64,000 nucleotides of DNA from Isoetes taiwanensis (GCA_021234155.1 JAJEKV010000058.1:2473060-2537059); one strand, 5' to 3'; shown: positions 45,365-56,908, counted from the first letter of the stretch. Notes: generated from the letters alone by a model not told the origin. Translations and numbers: made by a program.

Positions 45365-48300
45365 ATGCCGGAAACAATCTTCTCCTCCGGTAACAAGATG
45401 TCTTCAAAAGTGTTTGGTACGATCAGCTTTTGTTCTGTTATTTCGCTTCTCTACGCACATTTTAATCGTTGAACAAAAAAATGCGACAGATGATGACCTC
45501 GGAGACAATTTTCTTACCTCTTGGAAACCTGGAAAGATAAATTCTGATGCCGGATTGGATCTTGGAGACTGCCCGCCTCGCATTTCCAGCAAGAAATTTT
45601 CCTTGGCAAAATTGTAATTTCTCCTGTACTTTTGAATTGCAGATTATTGAAATGCAGGAGAATTTCTCGTACTGATCAAATTCTTGCAGGGATATGGACT
45701 TTGATTTCGATGGAGGATTTAGCAAATTAGCATCGTTTGACATAGATCTATCAGGCCTTGATTCTCCAAAGCAGGGGAATTCCCCAAAGAAAGGAGTCGC
45801 AAAATCTCCAAAGAAAGGGGCCAAGTCTCCAGGGAAATCTGAAAATAGGAAGCCGAACCCTGAGAACATGGATATTGATTTTGATTTCAACGGATTCTCG
45901 AGGTATGTATGCTTCTTTCATATGAAACCCGATCTATCAATATTTTACATTTTGCGTCGCCAGGTTCGGCACATTTGAATTGGATGAACCAGAAATCTTC
46001 AACAAAGACAGAGTTGAGATTCCTAAAAAGCCATTAGACAAAAAAGAGTTTAGCTGTTCTGGATTAAGCGGCAAATCATTTCTTGGCGACAAGAATAAGT
46101 TCTCTATGAAAACTTCTCACATTCTAGATAAAAGCGATGCATCTGGGCCAAAGTCAAAAACCAGAGAGGAGTGTTCTATCTCTGGATTTTCGGAAAAGAT
46201 GCATACACTTTCTGCCAGGGTCTTGTCTCAGAAATCTGAAAATGCTAACACAGATTTAGAATTGAGATGCATAGATGAAGCAGAATCCTCATTTAGAGCA
46301 GAGCCCGCTGAGAAAGAAGACCATCATGTGGAAGATCCAAAAGCCAAAGAGAATAGTTGCCTTGATACTGTTGGTCCTGAAAGAAAAGATCTTAAATCCA
46401 CACCTACCTTAGTGGAAGAAATAACAAATGATCAGCTCCAGACACAAAGCTATGCAGGTTCAGAAACAAGAGTAGAACAAGGGGATGAACTTCATGAAGA
46501 TGTTGCAGAGCCAACAGTAGAGCAAGGTAAACAGAAGCTGGATGAGGACATTGCACTTAACCAAAACCTAGACAATGGTGAGAAAATTATTGTTGAGTTC
46601 CGAGATGAAGAGAGAGACGAGCTCAAGACTGCATCACCCGATAATGGTGGACAGGAATTGGACAAAAAGCTCAGTGGCTTTCAGCGGAGTGCCTTAGGTG
46701 ACACCAAGATAGTCCCAGACTGTGGTGAGAACATTGTCCAGGATTTACAGAATGGATTAGAAACAAGGTACCGCGTTGCTAACTGACTGAAACTGCTGGC
46801 CTTACTTTTATTATGTTGTGTTTGTAAGGTTCTTATACTGCCATGATAGGGATGAAGGAGGGAACAATGCTTTTAACTCTCATCCAAAGCTTCCAATGTC
46901 GCCTTTGTTAGCAGCCTCACAACCATCTGACTTGCGGTCAGTTTTTCTCTGATTCCACTCTATGGCTTCTATTACCATTAGGACTTAAGTGTTGGATAGC
47001 AGGGAAGTTTTTCATTTAAAGCATAGGTTGACCATAACAAATTCTTGCAGTTCATCCAAAAGTTCCCAAAGCTTACCAAAACGACCCTCCAAACCCTCTC
47101 TATCTACAAAATCAAGTCACAGGAACAAGCAGCATTCTGGAGAAAATATTTTGTCACCAAAGCTTGCTCAGACCAAAGCAGTTACACCATATTCAAAGGC
47201 CCAAATTAATATACTTCGATCACCCCTCCAGGTGATCAAGACAAATATCAATCAGCAGGTCAATGTAAAATCTGTCAATGTTACTCGGTAAGAATTGATA
47301 TGCCGAACACCTTTTGAAATTTGCCTTACATGGATTTCAATATCGCATTCAGGCTTTCCATGAAGAAGGACGAATTACAGCCAACTTTGAAGCAAACCAG
47401 CCAAGGGCTGTTAGGTGCATCTATGGCCGCGAATATAAAACATGCTAGTGCTGGAAAAAAAGTGCAAGTAGTTTCTAGTCTCAAAAGTGCTAATCCAGCA
47501 TCTCGTACACCATCTCACAAAAGGAAGCCATCAGAGGTTGTAATTAATCTGTTGTCATACGACAACAAAACTCTCATAAATTCATTTCACCTTTTGGCTG
47601 AACTTATTTGAATTCTTTTGCAAGCTTCTTCATATGAATAACAATTTAACCTCAAGTAAAAAGATAAGGGGAGCGATGGGAATGAATGTTCTTGCTAAAA
47701 TCACGACAGAGAATGCACTCAGGTAGCTGCATGTAATATGTGAATACCCCACGAAGCAAACTTTTGTTACTGATTATGAAGCTTCACAGGGTAGAAAGCA
47801 GACAAGCCTTTGAATTTGAGAGTGCAGGACAATCTCCTGGAGAAAGGATTCAACTTGGGCAGGGATCAGCTTTGATGCGAGACTCGAAGAATCCACAACC
47901 TAGTGCAACTATATCTGAGGTAAATAAATACTTCCTATAATCTGTGAAATACACAATGTATTGAATGGTTTGCATATTCTTTCAGTTTGCCAAGCCTTTT
48001 TCACCCTCACTGTTGATGGAAAGAAGGCCGAGCAACCTAGATGACATAATTGAGAACAATGAAATAATTGAGAAGGCAGACAAATATGGCAAAGATCTGG
48101 AGGAAGTAATATCACAATCTCACAGCTTTTGTAAATCGTAATTTCTCTGATAGTTTGGCATATGCCTGCATTGACACAGATGTGCAAAATGCTCAAGAAA
48201 AAGCAAGAGGAGGCCAAAGACCTGTTTGTAAAGGCATTGGTCAGTAACAATACGCTGCTGATGTTAAACAACCCGATGGAAGAAGATAAGATATCCTTAA

Positions 48301-48386
48301 ATGCTTGCTGCTGGTTTATTCCATTTACTGCTGTGAAATTTTCAGATGTGCTAGAATTCTTAACAATATGCACATCCAGAGCTTGA
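45365..48386 (+). CDS. At4g18490-like protein, 11 exons
   Basis: A spliced model stays in frame over 11 exons: 45365-45416, 45490-45613, 45690-45902, 45964-46767, 46829-46936, 47051-47287, 47353-47536, 47664-47722, 47790-47919, 47986-48105 and 48180-48386 (745 codons plus stop). All introns are GT-AG. The N-terminus has [16 protein letters not shown], and exon 3 has [20 protein letters not shown] and lysine/proline repeats (SPKKG). The C-terminus has a coiled segment with [20 protein letters not shown] and TLLMLNNP. This order matches, from memory, the uncharacterised plant protein At4g18490. The middle is acidic and low in complexity. Its molecular function is unknown. Weak points are the acceptor of exon 8 and the unusual last 30 residues. 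Confidence 0.8.
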
Positions 48387-48389
48387 AAT

Positions 48390-48812
48390 TGTCAATACAA
48401 AATATTATTGACAAGTACTGCATAACGACGGAGGAGTAAACTACATGACATCATGCCTTAACTTTAAAGGGAGCTGTACATTCCACTCAGCCATAAGATC
48501 AGAAACCACCATGATTGAGTTTTACATTTCTGTATGAGATATGCAAAGTTCCTCCATTCCACAAGATGTACATTTTTGCATAATTGAGGCATAAATATCT
48601 GTCTCGTAATATTAAAACACATTATCTCTAAACTAGTGGTATCAAATCCATGAAGAAGCAAATGATCGCCTTCAGCCAAAGCATGTGGACAAGTTTCTAT
48701 TCTACGCATAACTGTATCATTATTAATATTCATAAGCTACAACTATTTGCTTCTAAGACTTCCTTATAATGGATATTCAAGAGGATGCTGCAATGTAAAA
48801 GATTACATATGT
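48390..48812. other. Intergenic, tail-to-tail
   Basis: This lies between the stop of the At4g18490-like gene and the stop of the convergent two-exon gene. I see no exon. It should hold both 3' untranslated regions. Confidence 0.5.
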
Positions 48813-51545
48813 TTAAGCTTTATAAGAATTAGGATTAGATTCTGTACGTTTCACAATAAGGTCTACTGCGGCATTGGCTGAAGAAAAAGCACCATGAAAA
48901 CTTTCTTTAAATGAAAAGTTCTCCAAATCTTCTATCATTCTCATTAGAATATCAGCAACATCAACTTGTTTTTCGACCAGACATCGGTAATACACAGCTG
49001 CACATCTCCTGCTGATTTCCTCATTGGCTGGCTCTGGACAGTATTCATTGTCTAGCCAACCATGCAAAGCTTCTCTTAACCATTCGGCTTCCTAAAAAAT
49101 TTAAGGCCACATTTGGACAAAGCAAATAAGTTAATAGACAAGGCCAAGTAACAATGCAATACTTTCACAAAAAAAAAACGACGTGTGAGCACAAACATTC
49201 CAATCCCAAAAACATGCATAAGGGATGTTTCATATCTAAGTGTTGCATGCTTATAACATGAAGTACTTACATTCCAGGAATCTATACTCACAAGGAAAAC
49301 TTTAATAGCTAATCGTCTATAGTGACAAAGAAATGGACAATTGTTAACTTCCCTCATTCCAGTATTTTGCAGTGACCTGCATATTTGATAACAATTTGTA
49401 CACAGTGACATTATCTGGCTCTATTTGCACTCTGCAATGTGTCTTCCTCATCGAACGTCTAAGTGGATTCTGTATGATGCAAACAAGATTGCCAACAATG
49501 TAACATCCCATTGAATTGGCATGCTAGTGATAATATCCTCTGCTTCATCAAGCCATCCTAACTGGCCATGCAGATCAATTTTACAAGTAAAATGCTTCAA
49601 GGCCAGTGGAAAACAAAGACATTGGCTAATGGAGATGAAACAGTGGCAATCTTCACACACCATGCCACCATGGCTAAACACAGCGAGAACACTGATAAGA
49701 GAAGACCCTCCAATAGCATTTGTTTAGTAATTTCAAAATTTTCAATCCATGCCCATGCCCATATTCAACAAAAGCTGCAATTATGGCACTCCAAGAAGAG
49801 ACACTGCAATCGGTCAATCCATCAAATAATGCCACTGCATTGACTAAGTTACCGCATTTGGCATACATAACAAAAAGTGCACCTCCAAGCATACTATCAA
49901 ACTGGACTTCATTGCCTAATATGTTTGTGCGAATACGTTTTCCTTCAGCCCGATCTGCTTATGTCGCAATTCCTGCTTTGATGCCCTCGACATTCATTTG
50001 CTGGAAAAGCTCCAACTGGTAATTTTGGTTACATGCTGCTACTATCATAGCAGTACAAGAGACCATATCCTGATCAGGCATTTGCCAAAATACGTCGAGT
50101 ACTTGTATAAGATTTCCATGGTTAAGCAAAATCTGAAACCACGATAGACCAAAATACAACAGTTTTTTTGGTTGAAACAATTGAAAAGCCTTGTCTATCT
50201 GACCACTTTGCATATGAACACCAATTACTATATTGTGGGAAACTATGTTCCTTTGTGGCATTATTCCATAAAGATCAATGGCTTCTTCAGGCTGGCCATC
50301 CTGAGGATAGGCAGCAAGCATAGGTCCCAGGAAACAACCTTACAGGTATTTTTTGAAACAACCTAATAGCCTTTCCAATTTTCCCATGCTTAGAGTAAGC
50401 AGCAATCATTGTATTCCATGAGATCACATTGTTTCCTACATCTGATGGAAAAGAGCCTGAGCTTCATCCAGCTGCCCATGTGTGCATAAGCTGAAATGAT
50501 TGCCTTGGAAGAAAAAACATCCTGCTGCGGAAGTTGATTGAAAATCTGAAGTGCATCATTAATCTTCCCAGTTTGGATATGCGAAGAAATCATGATTCCA
50601 TGAATATGGATTTCTTTTCTGGCAGCTCCACACTTACCGTACATTTGTATCAGAATATTTCCTAAGAATGTATTACCACCTAATTCAAAATCCAATATAT
50701 ATTTATGGACACGTCTCCCATCTGATAGAGCTCTTTTATAACCACATTGCCTCAGCAATGACGAAATTGTGGACGGATCAAGTGTGACATCACAGGGTGG
50801 GTCCTTCAATACAGAATATATATGCCCCAAATGTATTACGCTTCCAAAATACCTCTTTTGATAGTGATTTAGCTTTAAAAGATTGAGCAGATTTCTTAAA
50901 CGTGAGAGTACAATAGATGGGCATTACTAATGTACCCGCTATCTGCACCTGAGAAATTCTTGTGAGGAAGCACAACGCTTCCTTTGACATGCTGGTGCTA
51001 AATGAACATCCAGCATCAGACAGTAGAGCAAGTGCAGATGAACTAATTATCTCAAATTGCTTACATTTTCTACATCCAATCCGTATAGCACTTCCATTCA
51101 TAAAACATATTTACCAATCTCAGATCAACTAGCATTCTAAAAACAAGTGGGTCAAAGATGGGAGTGAGGTTACACTTATTATAATGGCTGTCAAACATGG
51201 CTGGGGATAACTGTGATACACCGTGCCGTTAGGGAATATGTTGTTTAGGGTATTGGAAGTTATCCTAAGAAGATGAGCAAGAAAAAATACCTGAGATGCG
51301 GCCAAAGGAGTAGTCAAATTCGATGGAACTTGTAAGGTTTCAACTTGGACAAGGGGATCTTCGGCAGTCTCGTCTACACTACATCTAGCCCTGGAAAGAG
51401 GAGGGCCAACTACAACTAACAGTACAGAAGAAAGAATTGGGGGTCGCTTGAGAAATGGAGATGCACAGAACGTTATGCCTGGCTTGCGACAAGCTATTGT
51501 TGGTGCTAAACAAGCGAAGGGTACTCGGATTTCTGCAATCGCCAT
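48813..51545 (-). CDS. Probable plastid protein, two exons
   Basis: Exon 1 is 51545-51291 and exon 2 is 49091-48813; both junctions are phase 0 (donor CTCAG|GTATTTTTTC, acceptor AATTTTTTAG|GAAGCC). The joined product has 177 residues. It starts MAIAEIRVPFACLAP with a hydroxylated/basic, acid-poor leader of about 55 residues, like a chloroplast transit peptide. The mature part has EAEWLREALHGWLDNEYCPE, VYYRCLVEKQVDVADILMRM and FKESFHGAFSSANAAVDLIV. It looks conserved and helical, and resembles a family I associate with plant chloroplast proteins of unknown role, but I cannot name it. The 2.2-kb intron contains a PPR pseudogene in the same orientation. The start codon lies 570 bp from the divergent PPR gene. 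Confidence 0.7.
49448..50830 (-). pseudogene. PPR pseudogene inside an intron
   Basis: On the minus strand, PPR pieces appear in the right order with frame breaks. At 50830-50390 there is ISSLLRQCGYKRALSDGRRV, GNILIQMYGKCG and LPQQDVFSSKAIISAYAHMG. At 50321-49959 there is PEEAIDLYGIMPQRNIVSHN and MPDQDMVSCTAMIVAAC. At 49892-49674 there is LFVMYAKCGNLVNAVALFDG. At 49681-49448 there is GWLDEAEDIITSMP, where the end of the repeats and E region would lie. The arrangement is the N-to-C order of one PLS-class PPR protein. No transcript product is expected beyond intronic RNA of the host gene. Confidence 0.8.
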
Positions 51546-52113
51546 AGCCCGTGTAACCCACGTTGGTGCCTCTTCTTTCTGTTTGATCTCAGGGAATATT
51601 CCATAGCATGTTGATTAGGGATTTTTGACAGTGCTACAAATGTTTTCTCCCCTCTACTGCATCCGCACCTGATTCCATGCATCTGATAAGTGTTCTGATA
51701 AGTGTCGAACTCCACAGCCAGGAACGGATTATCCTGATTTTTGTTCAAAGCCAGACCCGATTCCCAACTTTGCCATTCGTTTTGGATCAGCTTGTATGAA
51801 GAAGGTAATTTTGAAGGCAAAGCTTGTAGAGAAGGATGCAACAGCGGTGGTTACTTCTGGTCAGCAGGGGCCGGATTCTTCTTGGGATTCTTCCAAAGGG
51901 GGCCAGATACTACAATCGGTGTTTAGGCCGGATAATTCAGTACAGGATTTTGTTTCAAAGTTCTCCATTATTGCAAACAGATAAGAGAGATTATGAATGA
52001 GAATGCATATGCATTGCGATTATGTGACAGTAGATTTACAGACTCTCTGGTTTTTTTTGCCTTTAGTTTGGAAGAACAAAATTGGCTGTAAGATGTAGAG
52101 GAATATAAACAAA
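51546..52113. promoter_or_regulatory. Divergent intergenic region
   Basis: These 568 bp separate the start codons of the minus-strand plastid-type gene and the plus-strand PPR gene. Both promoters must lie here or in the 5' untranslated parts. I could not pick out reliable TATA boxes, so a shared bidirectional promoter is only inferred from spacing. Confidence 0.4.
51680..51769 (-). pseudogene. Possible legume-type lectin fragment
   Basis: On the minus strand the residues NPFLAVEFDTYQNTYQ, preceded by SGLALNKNQD, match the conserved core of L-type (legume) lectin domains, normally VAVEFDTF/YxN. Only about 30 residues are recognisable, and the frame around them has no further lectin motifs. 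It may be a relic of a lectin receptor kinase gene. It lies in the presumed promoter or 5' region of the two-exon plastid gene. Confidence 0.4.
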
Positions 52114-53724
52114 ATGTCAGCACGTCTGAACATGGGAATATATGTTCTAGACATCGCCGGGGCTCAGGTAACCTCTGCTACTTATGCTCACACTCTAAAA
52201 GAATGTGGCAACCATAAACTTGTCTGCAAAGGAAAATGGATTCATGCTCATGCCATTAGAGGAGGAACAGATGAGCTCACTTCTCTAGAAAGTCTTCTGA
52301 TTGAAATGTATGGAAAGTGTGGTAATCTAGATACTGCCTGGCAGGTGTTTCAAGCAATGCAAGAGAGGAACAAGTTTTCCTGGAGAGCAATTCTTGCTGC
52401 ATATGTCCAACATCAATATTTTAGGGAGGCTCTTGGAATATTTCATCAAATGCTGGAACAAGCTATGAAGCTTGACAAGGTAGCGGTAATTTTTGTTTTA
52501 AAAGCCTGTAGGGTCTTGGCAACCGGGAAATGGATTCATGCCTACATTCTTAACACTGATTTTGTTTATGATGCATTTGTACTCAGTTCACTGCTTAACA
52601 TGTATGGTAAATGTGAGAGTCTAGATGATGCTCTAAGCACCTTTAATTTTAATCAACTCAGAAAAAGCAATGTAGTTTTGTGGACAATTATGATTGAAAT
52701 GTGTGCACATCATGGGCGTGGAAAACAAGCCCTTCAGTTGTTCCGGCGGATGCGTGATAATGGGAACGAAGCTGATGAAATAATGTTGTTAAGTGTTATG
52801 GATGCATGTAGTAGTGTGTCAGATCTATCAGAAGCTAAGCTTGTTCATGCAGCTGTTGTAGCAAGAAATTCTGTCTCAATTGTGGTCAGAAACTCGCTGA
52901 TTAGCATGTATGCAAAATGTGGAAGGCTTTATGAGGCTCAAAGGATTTTTTATGGGATGGCAGACCTTGATACAGTATCATGGAATTCTATGCTTGCAGC
53001 ATATATGCAGCATGCTCATGAAAGCCAGGCAATTGAACTCTTCAAGGAAATGTGCTTAACTAATGCAAAGCCTACTGATATCACATTTGTTATTGTACTT
53101 GGTGCCTGTGGCTCTTTGGGTGCTTTCACACAAGGAAAAGCCATTGATGAATGGATTTGTAATAGTATGTCTGATTCCATCATTCTGAAGAATGCATTGA
53201 TCAACATGTATAGCAAGTGCGGGTTTCTTGAGTGCGCCTCTAGGGTATTCAATGCCACATCCCAGAAGAATACAGTAACATGGACTTCCATGGTAGCAGC
53301 ATATGCTCAACATGGGTACAGTGTACAATCTCTTTTACTTTTCAGAACAATGTGGGCACACGGTATGAGACCAAACAGGGTGACGTTTCTTAACATTCTA
53401 ACAGCATGTAGCTATGAAGGCTTGATAAATGAAGGTTGGCATTACTTTATATCCATCAGCAGAGATCATAACAATGGACTAACAGTTGCAGAATTTGGTT
53501 GTCTTATTGATTTGCTTGGTCGAGCTGGATTTCTAGATGAAGCACAAGACTTTGTAGTAAAAATGCCCCTGCAACCGAGTGCAGCAGCATGGAAAGCCTT
53601 GCTTGCTGCTTGTAAAGTTCATGCTGATGCAAAGCGAGCGAAGTTTGCAGCAGAACATGTATTCGAGTTGGATCCAGAGGATGAAGGTGCATATGCACTT
53701 TTGAGAAATATTTACGCTGCATGA
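52114..53724 (+). CDS. PLS-class PPR protein, E1-type end
   Basis: An uninterrupted 536-codon frame starts at ATG 52114. PPR proteins bind single-stranded organelle RNA for editing, splicing or stability. Roughly a dozen P/L/S motifs are visible, each with phrases such as LLIEMYGKCGNLDTAWQVF, SLISMYAKCGRLYEAQRIF, DTVSWNSMLAAYMQHAHESQ and NTVTWTSMVAAYAQHGYSVQ. The last part, AAWKALLAACKVHADAKRAK followed by FELDPEDEGAYALLRNIYAA, is an E1 motif. The stop follows immediately, so E2 and DYW are absent. This may be a natural truncated class that recruits a DYW partner, or a 3'-truncated gene. No clear transit peptide is visible at the start, so an upstream exon is possible. The frame has no internal stops. 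Confidence 0.88.
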   Translation: MSARLNMGIYVLDIAGAQVTSATYAHTLKECGNHKLVCKGKWIHAHAIRGGTDELTSLESLLIEMYGKCGNLDTAWQVFQAMQERNKFSWRAILAAYVQHQYFREALGIFHQMLEQAMKLDKVAVIFVLKACRVLATGKWIHAYILNTDFVYDAFVLSSLLNMYGKCESLDDALSTFNFNQLRKSNVVLWTIMIEMCAHHGRGKQALQLFRRMRDNGNEADEIMLLSVMDACSSVSDLSEAKLVHAAVVARNSVSIVVRNSLISMYAKCGRLYEAQRIFYGMADLDTVSWNSMLAAYMQHAHESQAIELFKEMCLTNAKPTDITFVIVLGACGSLGAFTQGKAIDEWICNSMSDSIILKNALINMYSKCGFLECASRVFNATSQKNTVTWTSMVAAYAQHGYSVQSLLLFRTMWAHGMRPNRVTFLNILTACSYEGLINEGWHYFISISRDHNNGLTVAEFGCLIDLLGRAGFLDEAQDFVVKMPLQPSAAAWKALLAACKVHADAKRAKFAAEHVFELDPEDEGAYALLRNIYAA

Positions 53725-54322
53725 TAGGAATTTTCTAAATAATGTCATCCATGCCATGTTTTTCTTTCTCCTGTTTCAATTAGAATTTCCTTACGGTATC
53801 ATACATGTTCATTCTATTTGCTTTCCATAAAGCAAAGTATGCTTTTTGGGTAGGGCAAACCCTAATGAATGAGTTGTTTTAGAGTGCAGTATGATCCCCT
53901 TCAGGACATTTTGGGTTTGCAATTTTATGGCTGGCACACCCATTTGATGCAGCTAATGCTTACCCATCTGGACAAGGTTATGTATGTGGACAAGGTTGTT
54001 CTTCCAATTCTCCCTTCTCATCTGCCACAGTCATCATCACCTGACAACTTCTCCTGATCCCAAGATCTCCAAGGCTTTTCAAGTACAAGACTAAAAAGTT
54101 CAAACTTGCAGGTTCAGCAGATTTATTGATCACATTTTGTTGTCTATTCTCATTATGAATCTCGTGCAAGTGCAATATGCTGCTGTATATTTTGTAAATC
54201 TTCAACACCTGAAGGTAATTTTCAAGGAAAAAGAACTGATTGTCCTTGATCCTACTCTATGTAACTTATATGTTATGATAAATTTAAATCTTTCGTCTCT
54301 TAAAAGAATAAAAAATAAAATA

Positions 54323-54355
54323 ACTAGTCAAAAGCACGCTTGATTACTTTGCATA
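54323..54355. repeat. Dispersed repeat shared with 781-812
   Basis: The segment ACTAGTCAAAAGCACG-(C/T)-TTGATTACTTT occurs here and directly after the SINE at 645-779, both times after an A-rich run. It may be a SINE-family tail or a shared flank. Confidence 0.55.
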
Positions 54356-54564
54356 GCAAATTATAGGTGTGGGTGGTGTTTTGTAATATAAAATTGAATA
54401 CCATTATACAATGCAGTTCGAGATTCCAGGCTTATCCACACATTGAGGAGCTATGCTTTTTTAGCTTATTTTTTAACCTGTGTTTACTTTGTAAGTGTAA
54501 CTTTTTAATGCTATAGTATTTTGAAGAGAATGCTTGAAGCTGAATTAGGGCATCAAATAGTACG

Positions 54565-54680
54565 TTTTTTTGCCAGAATCTTTGAGCAAATGCCAGGATG
54601 TAGCATGTCCTCATGGAATACTATGGTGACAGCATCCAACAGTGACAAATGCTAGAGGCAATGAAGCCATTTCCTTAGCA
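54565..54680 (+). pseudogene. Short PPR fragment
   Basis: The plus-strand reading FARIFEQMPGCSMSSWNTMV, followed by a broken stretch, matches a single PPR/S motif (normally A..VFEQMP...SWNTMV). It is too short and interrupted to be a gene. Confidence 0.5.
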
Positions 54681-54848
54681 ATGTGGTCTCGAGTTCGAGA
54701 CGCCCAGAATCGCACTCGGTACTGTTGGGGGTCAAATCCTAACAGACGCAATGTAAGGTGGTTGGGGGCAGGGCCCAACCGAGCAATGTAGTGTGGTGTG
54801 TGGTCACATGTCCAGTTGGATGCTGCCTAGTGGCGTGACGTTAAAATA

Positions 54849-54883
<35 letters not shown>
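54650..54883 (+). mobile_element. SINE-like element with (TATC)n tail
   Basis: A B-box-like GAGTTCGAGACGCC (54691-54704) begins a GC-richer body, which ends in GACGTTAAAATAC followed by eight or so TATC units (54849-54882). The last unique bases resemble the 3' end of the LINE at 20050-20947 (GACGCTAAAATATAC then TTCC units). This suggests a SINE that borrowed a LINE tail. The A box is unclear. Confidence 0.45.
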
Positions 54884-54885
<2 letters not shown>

Positions 54886-54942
54886 AGATTGTGAAGCCTA
54901 GAGCAAATATTATTACAGTTCTTTCATTTGACACGACAACAT

Positions 54943-55022
54943 GATTTAGATGCCACATCATTCAGTTTCCTGGAATGCCATGGATTTAGATGCCACATCA
55001 TTCAGTTTACTGGAATGCCATG
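54943..55022. repeat. 40-bp tandem duplication
   Basis: Two copies of a 40-bp unit (GATTTAGATGCCACATCATT and onward, ending GGAATGCCATG) lie directly side by side with one mismatch (CAGTTTC versus CAGTTTA). It is a recent slippage duplication. Confidence 0.9.
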
Positions 55023-55027
55023 TTTGC

Positions 55028-55282
55028 TTATGTGATACGCTGCTGAGGGAGTCCATCCTTGTTTTTGAGCATATGTAGATGGCTTTCACATTTAACATTA
55101 ATAGGGTGCTCTCCAATAACAATATCCGCTCCATGATCTGTTTGAACAATCTGGTTATGCACAAGCTTGCCCTCTATTAGAATTTCTATTGCACGCGCTT
55201 CTAAATATGCTTTGTGGCCAGACAAAATGTGCACTAGGCATAAATGAGATGCCAACAAGACAATATTATAGACCATAGCCAA
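55028..55282 (-). pseudogene. PPR fragment, minus strand
   Basis: On the minus strand, GKLVHNQIVQTDHGADIVIG and further degraded residues match the L-motif context of PLS-class PPR proteins (normally GK-VH-QI...D..VGN.LI.MY). The following MYAKCG part is destroyed. Single repeats like this are common debris in PPR-rich genomes. Confidence 0.55.
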
Positions 55283-55284
55283 TA

Positions 55285-56905
55285 ATGAAGATCGCAGGTA
55301 AAAGATCTACATTCCACGGAATATCTAAATGATAAAAATGAAACATCAATTGTTCTTTTTTTCTTGTTTCAATACATGAGCATGTCCTTTAAATGTGCTT
55401 ATAGATTATGCAATATTTTCATTGGGCTATGTTTTCAGGAGCTTCTGTAGTTTGAAATATTATGTTGCAGATCTTTTAGACAAGTCTTAAAAAATAACAT
55501 ATACAACCGCATTCTTGCATTGGATTTAAAAAACATAAAAGGACATCTAATAAGGAGGAGTGATCAGAGAAACACTATGCAGTCAGATGGCAAAAGATTC
55601 TAAAAATTACATGTAAAAGAAGGCAGTGCATCTTGTAAACAACAAAAGAAGCTACTCCTAACAACAACGGCGAGGCAACCCATGATGAAGCAACACGTGC
55701 GACTGACTTCCAGTACACAGCATTCAGTCCTCCATAAGCAAGCCCAAACCCTACATTAGCACCAATTATGCAATGTGTAGTTGATACAAGACACCCATAA
55801 AATGACGCTACATAAATGCCAACATGATCTTAAAACGGTATACATTCTAATAGCTTCTTGGAGTTTTTAGGTGTTGCTAAAAACAGGAGCCACTATAATG
55901 AACACTATTTTGCACAGATTCGTAAGATGCACCATACAGCAATAGCCACAATTAGTTAGGCAAGATGGTGAGATCGCATCATATACGATCCCATGTCCTC
56001 ATAACCAACATATATTATTACAACTTTTAGCTTATGGGACATCAAAACATACATAAATCATTGTATAAAGGAACTACAGCAGACAAAACTCCCCTACAAC
56101 CAACTGCCCAGCAGCTGCTAACGAAGATACCATTCGTGACTTATTGTTTCCTACAGATATGTTGGATACTAAAATATCATTTTGCATGGTTGACTCGCAT
56201 GAGAGCGAAACAGAAATGCTCCTGAAAATTCAAATATGGCTGCAACTAGCACTGCCGGTTTTAATGAAGGAGCGTCTGAGACAACAGAAGTTCCCATGGC
56301 ATTGGCCACATGGCTTTCATTCAAGCCTGCATTGGACTCTACATACATCCAAACAGTTAAGAAACATTGAACCGTTAACCTTCTTGCATTAGCCTACAAA
56401 TAATAATCAACATACCAAATAGAGTTTTAATGGATGGTCGTTTGGGCTTTCCTTTCTTTCTTAACTCCGTTGCAATATTAACAAGAAGCAATCAATACAA
56501 TAAAGGTAGGAAAATTCCAATGACTAAGAGTTCTTGTTTTTATTTGGTTAGCTTGGGACAGTTTAGACTTTCATTGGATGACCTTTGCCTGAAGAAGACT
56601 ATGCGGGAAAGGATTACACTCCTAATGGAAGATGTACATACCAACACCAGGAACATGTGCATCATGTACAATCTCAAAACTCTTGTATGTATATCCCACT
56701 AAACTCATGTCTTTCGAGGGATGTATCTGAATGTGCATCAGCTTTTTAGTAAGAGACCAAGTAAAATTTCAACCAAGAGAAGGAACAGGCTTGTGTAAAA
56801 ACCTTTCTCCAAGGGCCTAATATTGTAGATGATGGTGTTTGCAGTCCATTCTGCAGAAGCAACAGTTAATGAAAGAAACAAAAAAATAAGTCTCAATTCA
56901 TGAAA
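55285..56905. other. No gene recognised
   Basis: No convincing exon was found apart from a weak minus-strand piece near 56850 (LQTPSSTILGPWRK after a CTTCTGCAG acceptor). That piece could be the next exon of the NDR kinase fragment described at 56909-57209. Confidence 0.4.
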
Positions 56906-56908
56906 CAG

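Noticed and set aside
47909-48373. Minus-strand open frame over exons of the At4g18490-like gene
   Set aside because: It overlaps exons with strong plus-strand support and has no recognisable domain.
53016-53757. Open minus-strand frames opposite the second PPR gene
   Set aside because: Antisense shadows without motifs or splice support.
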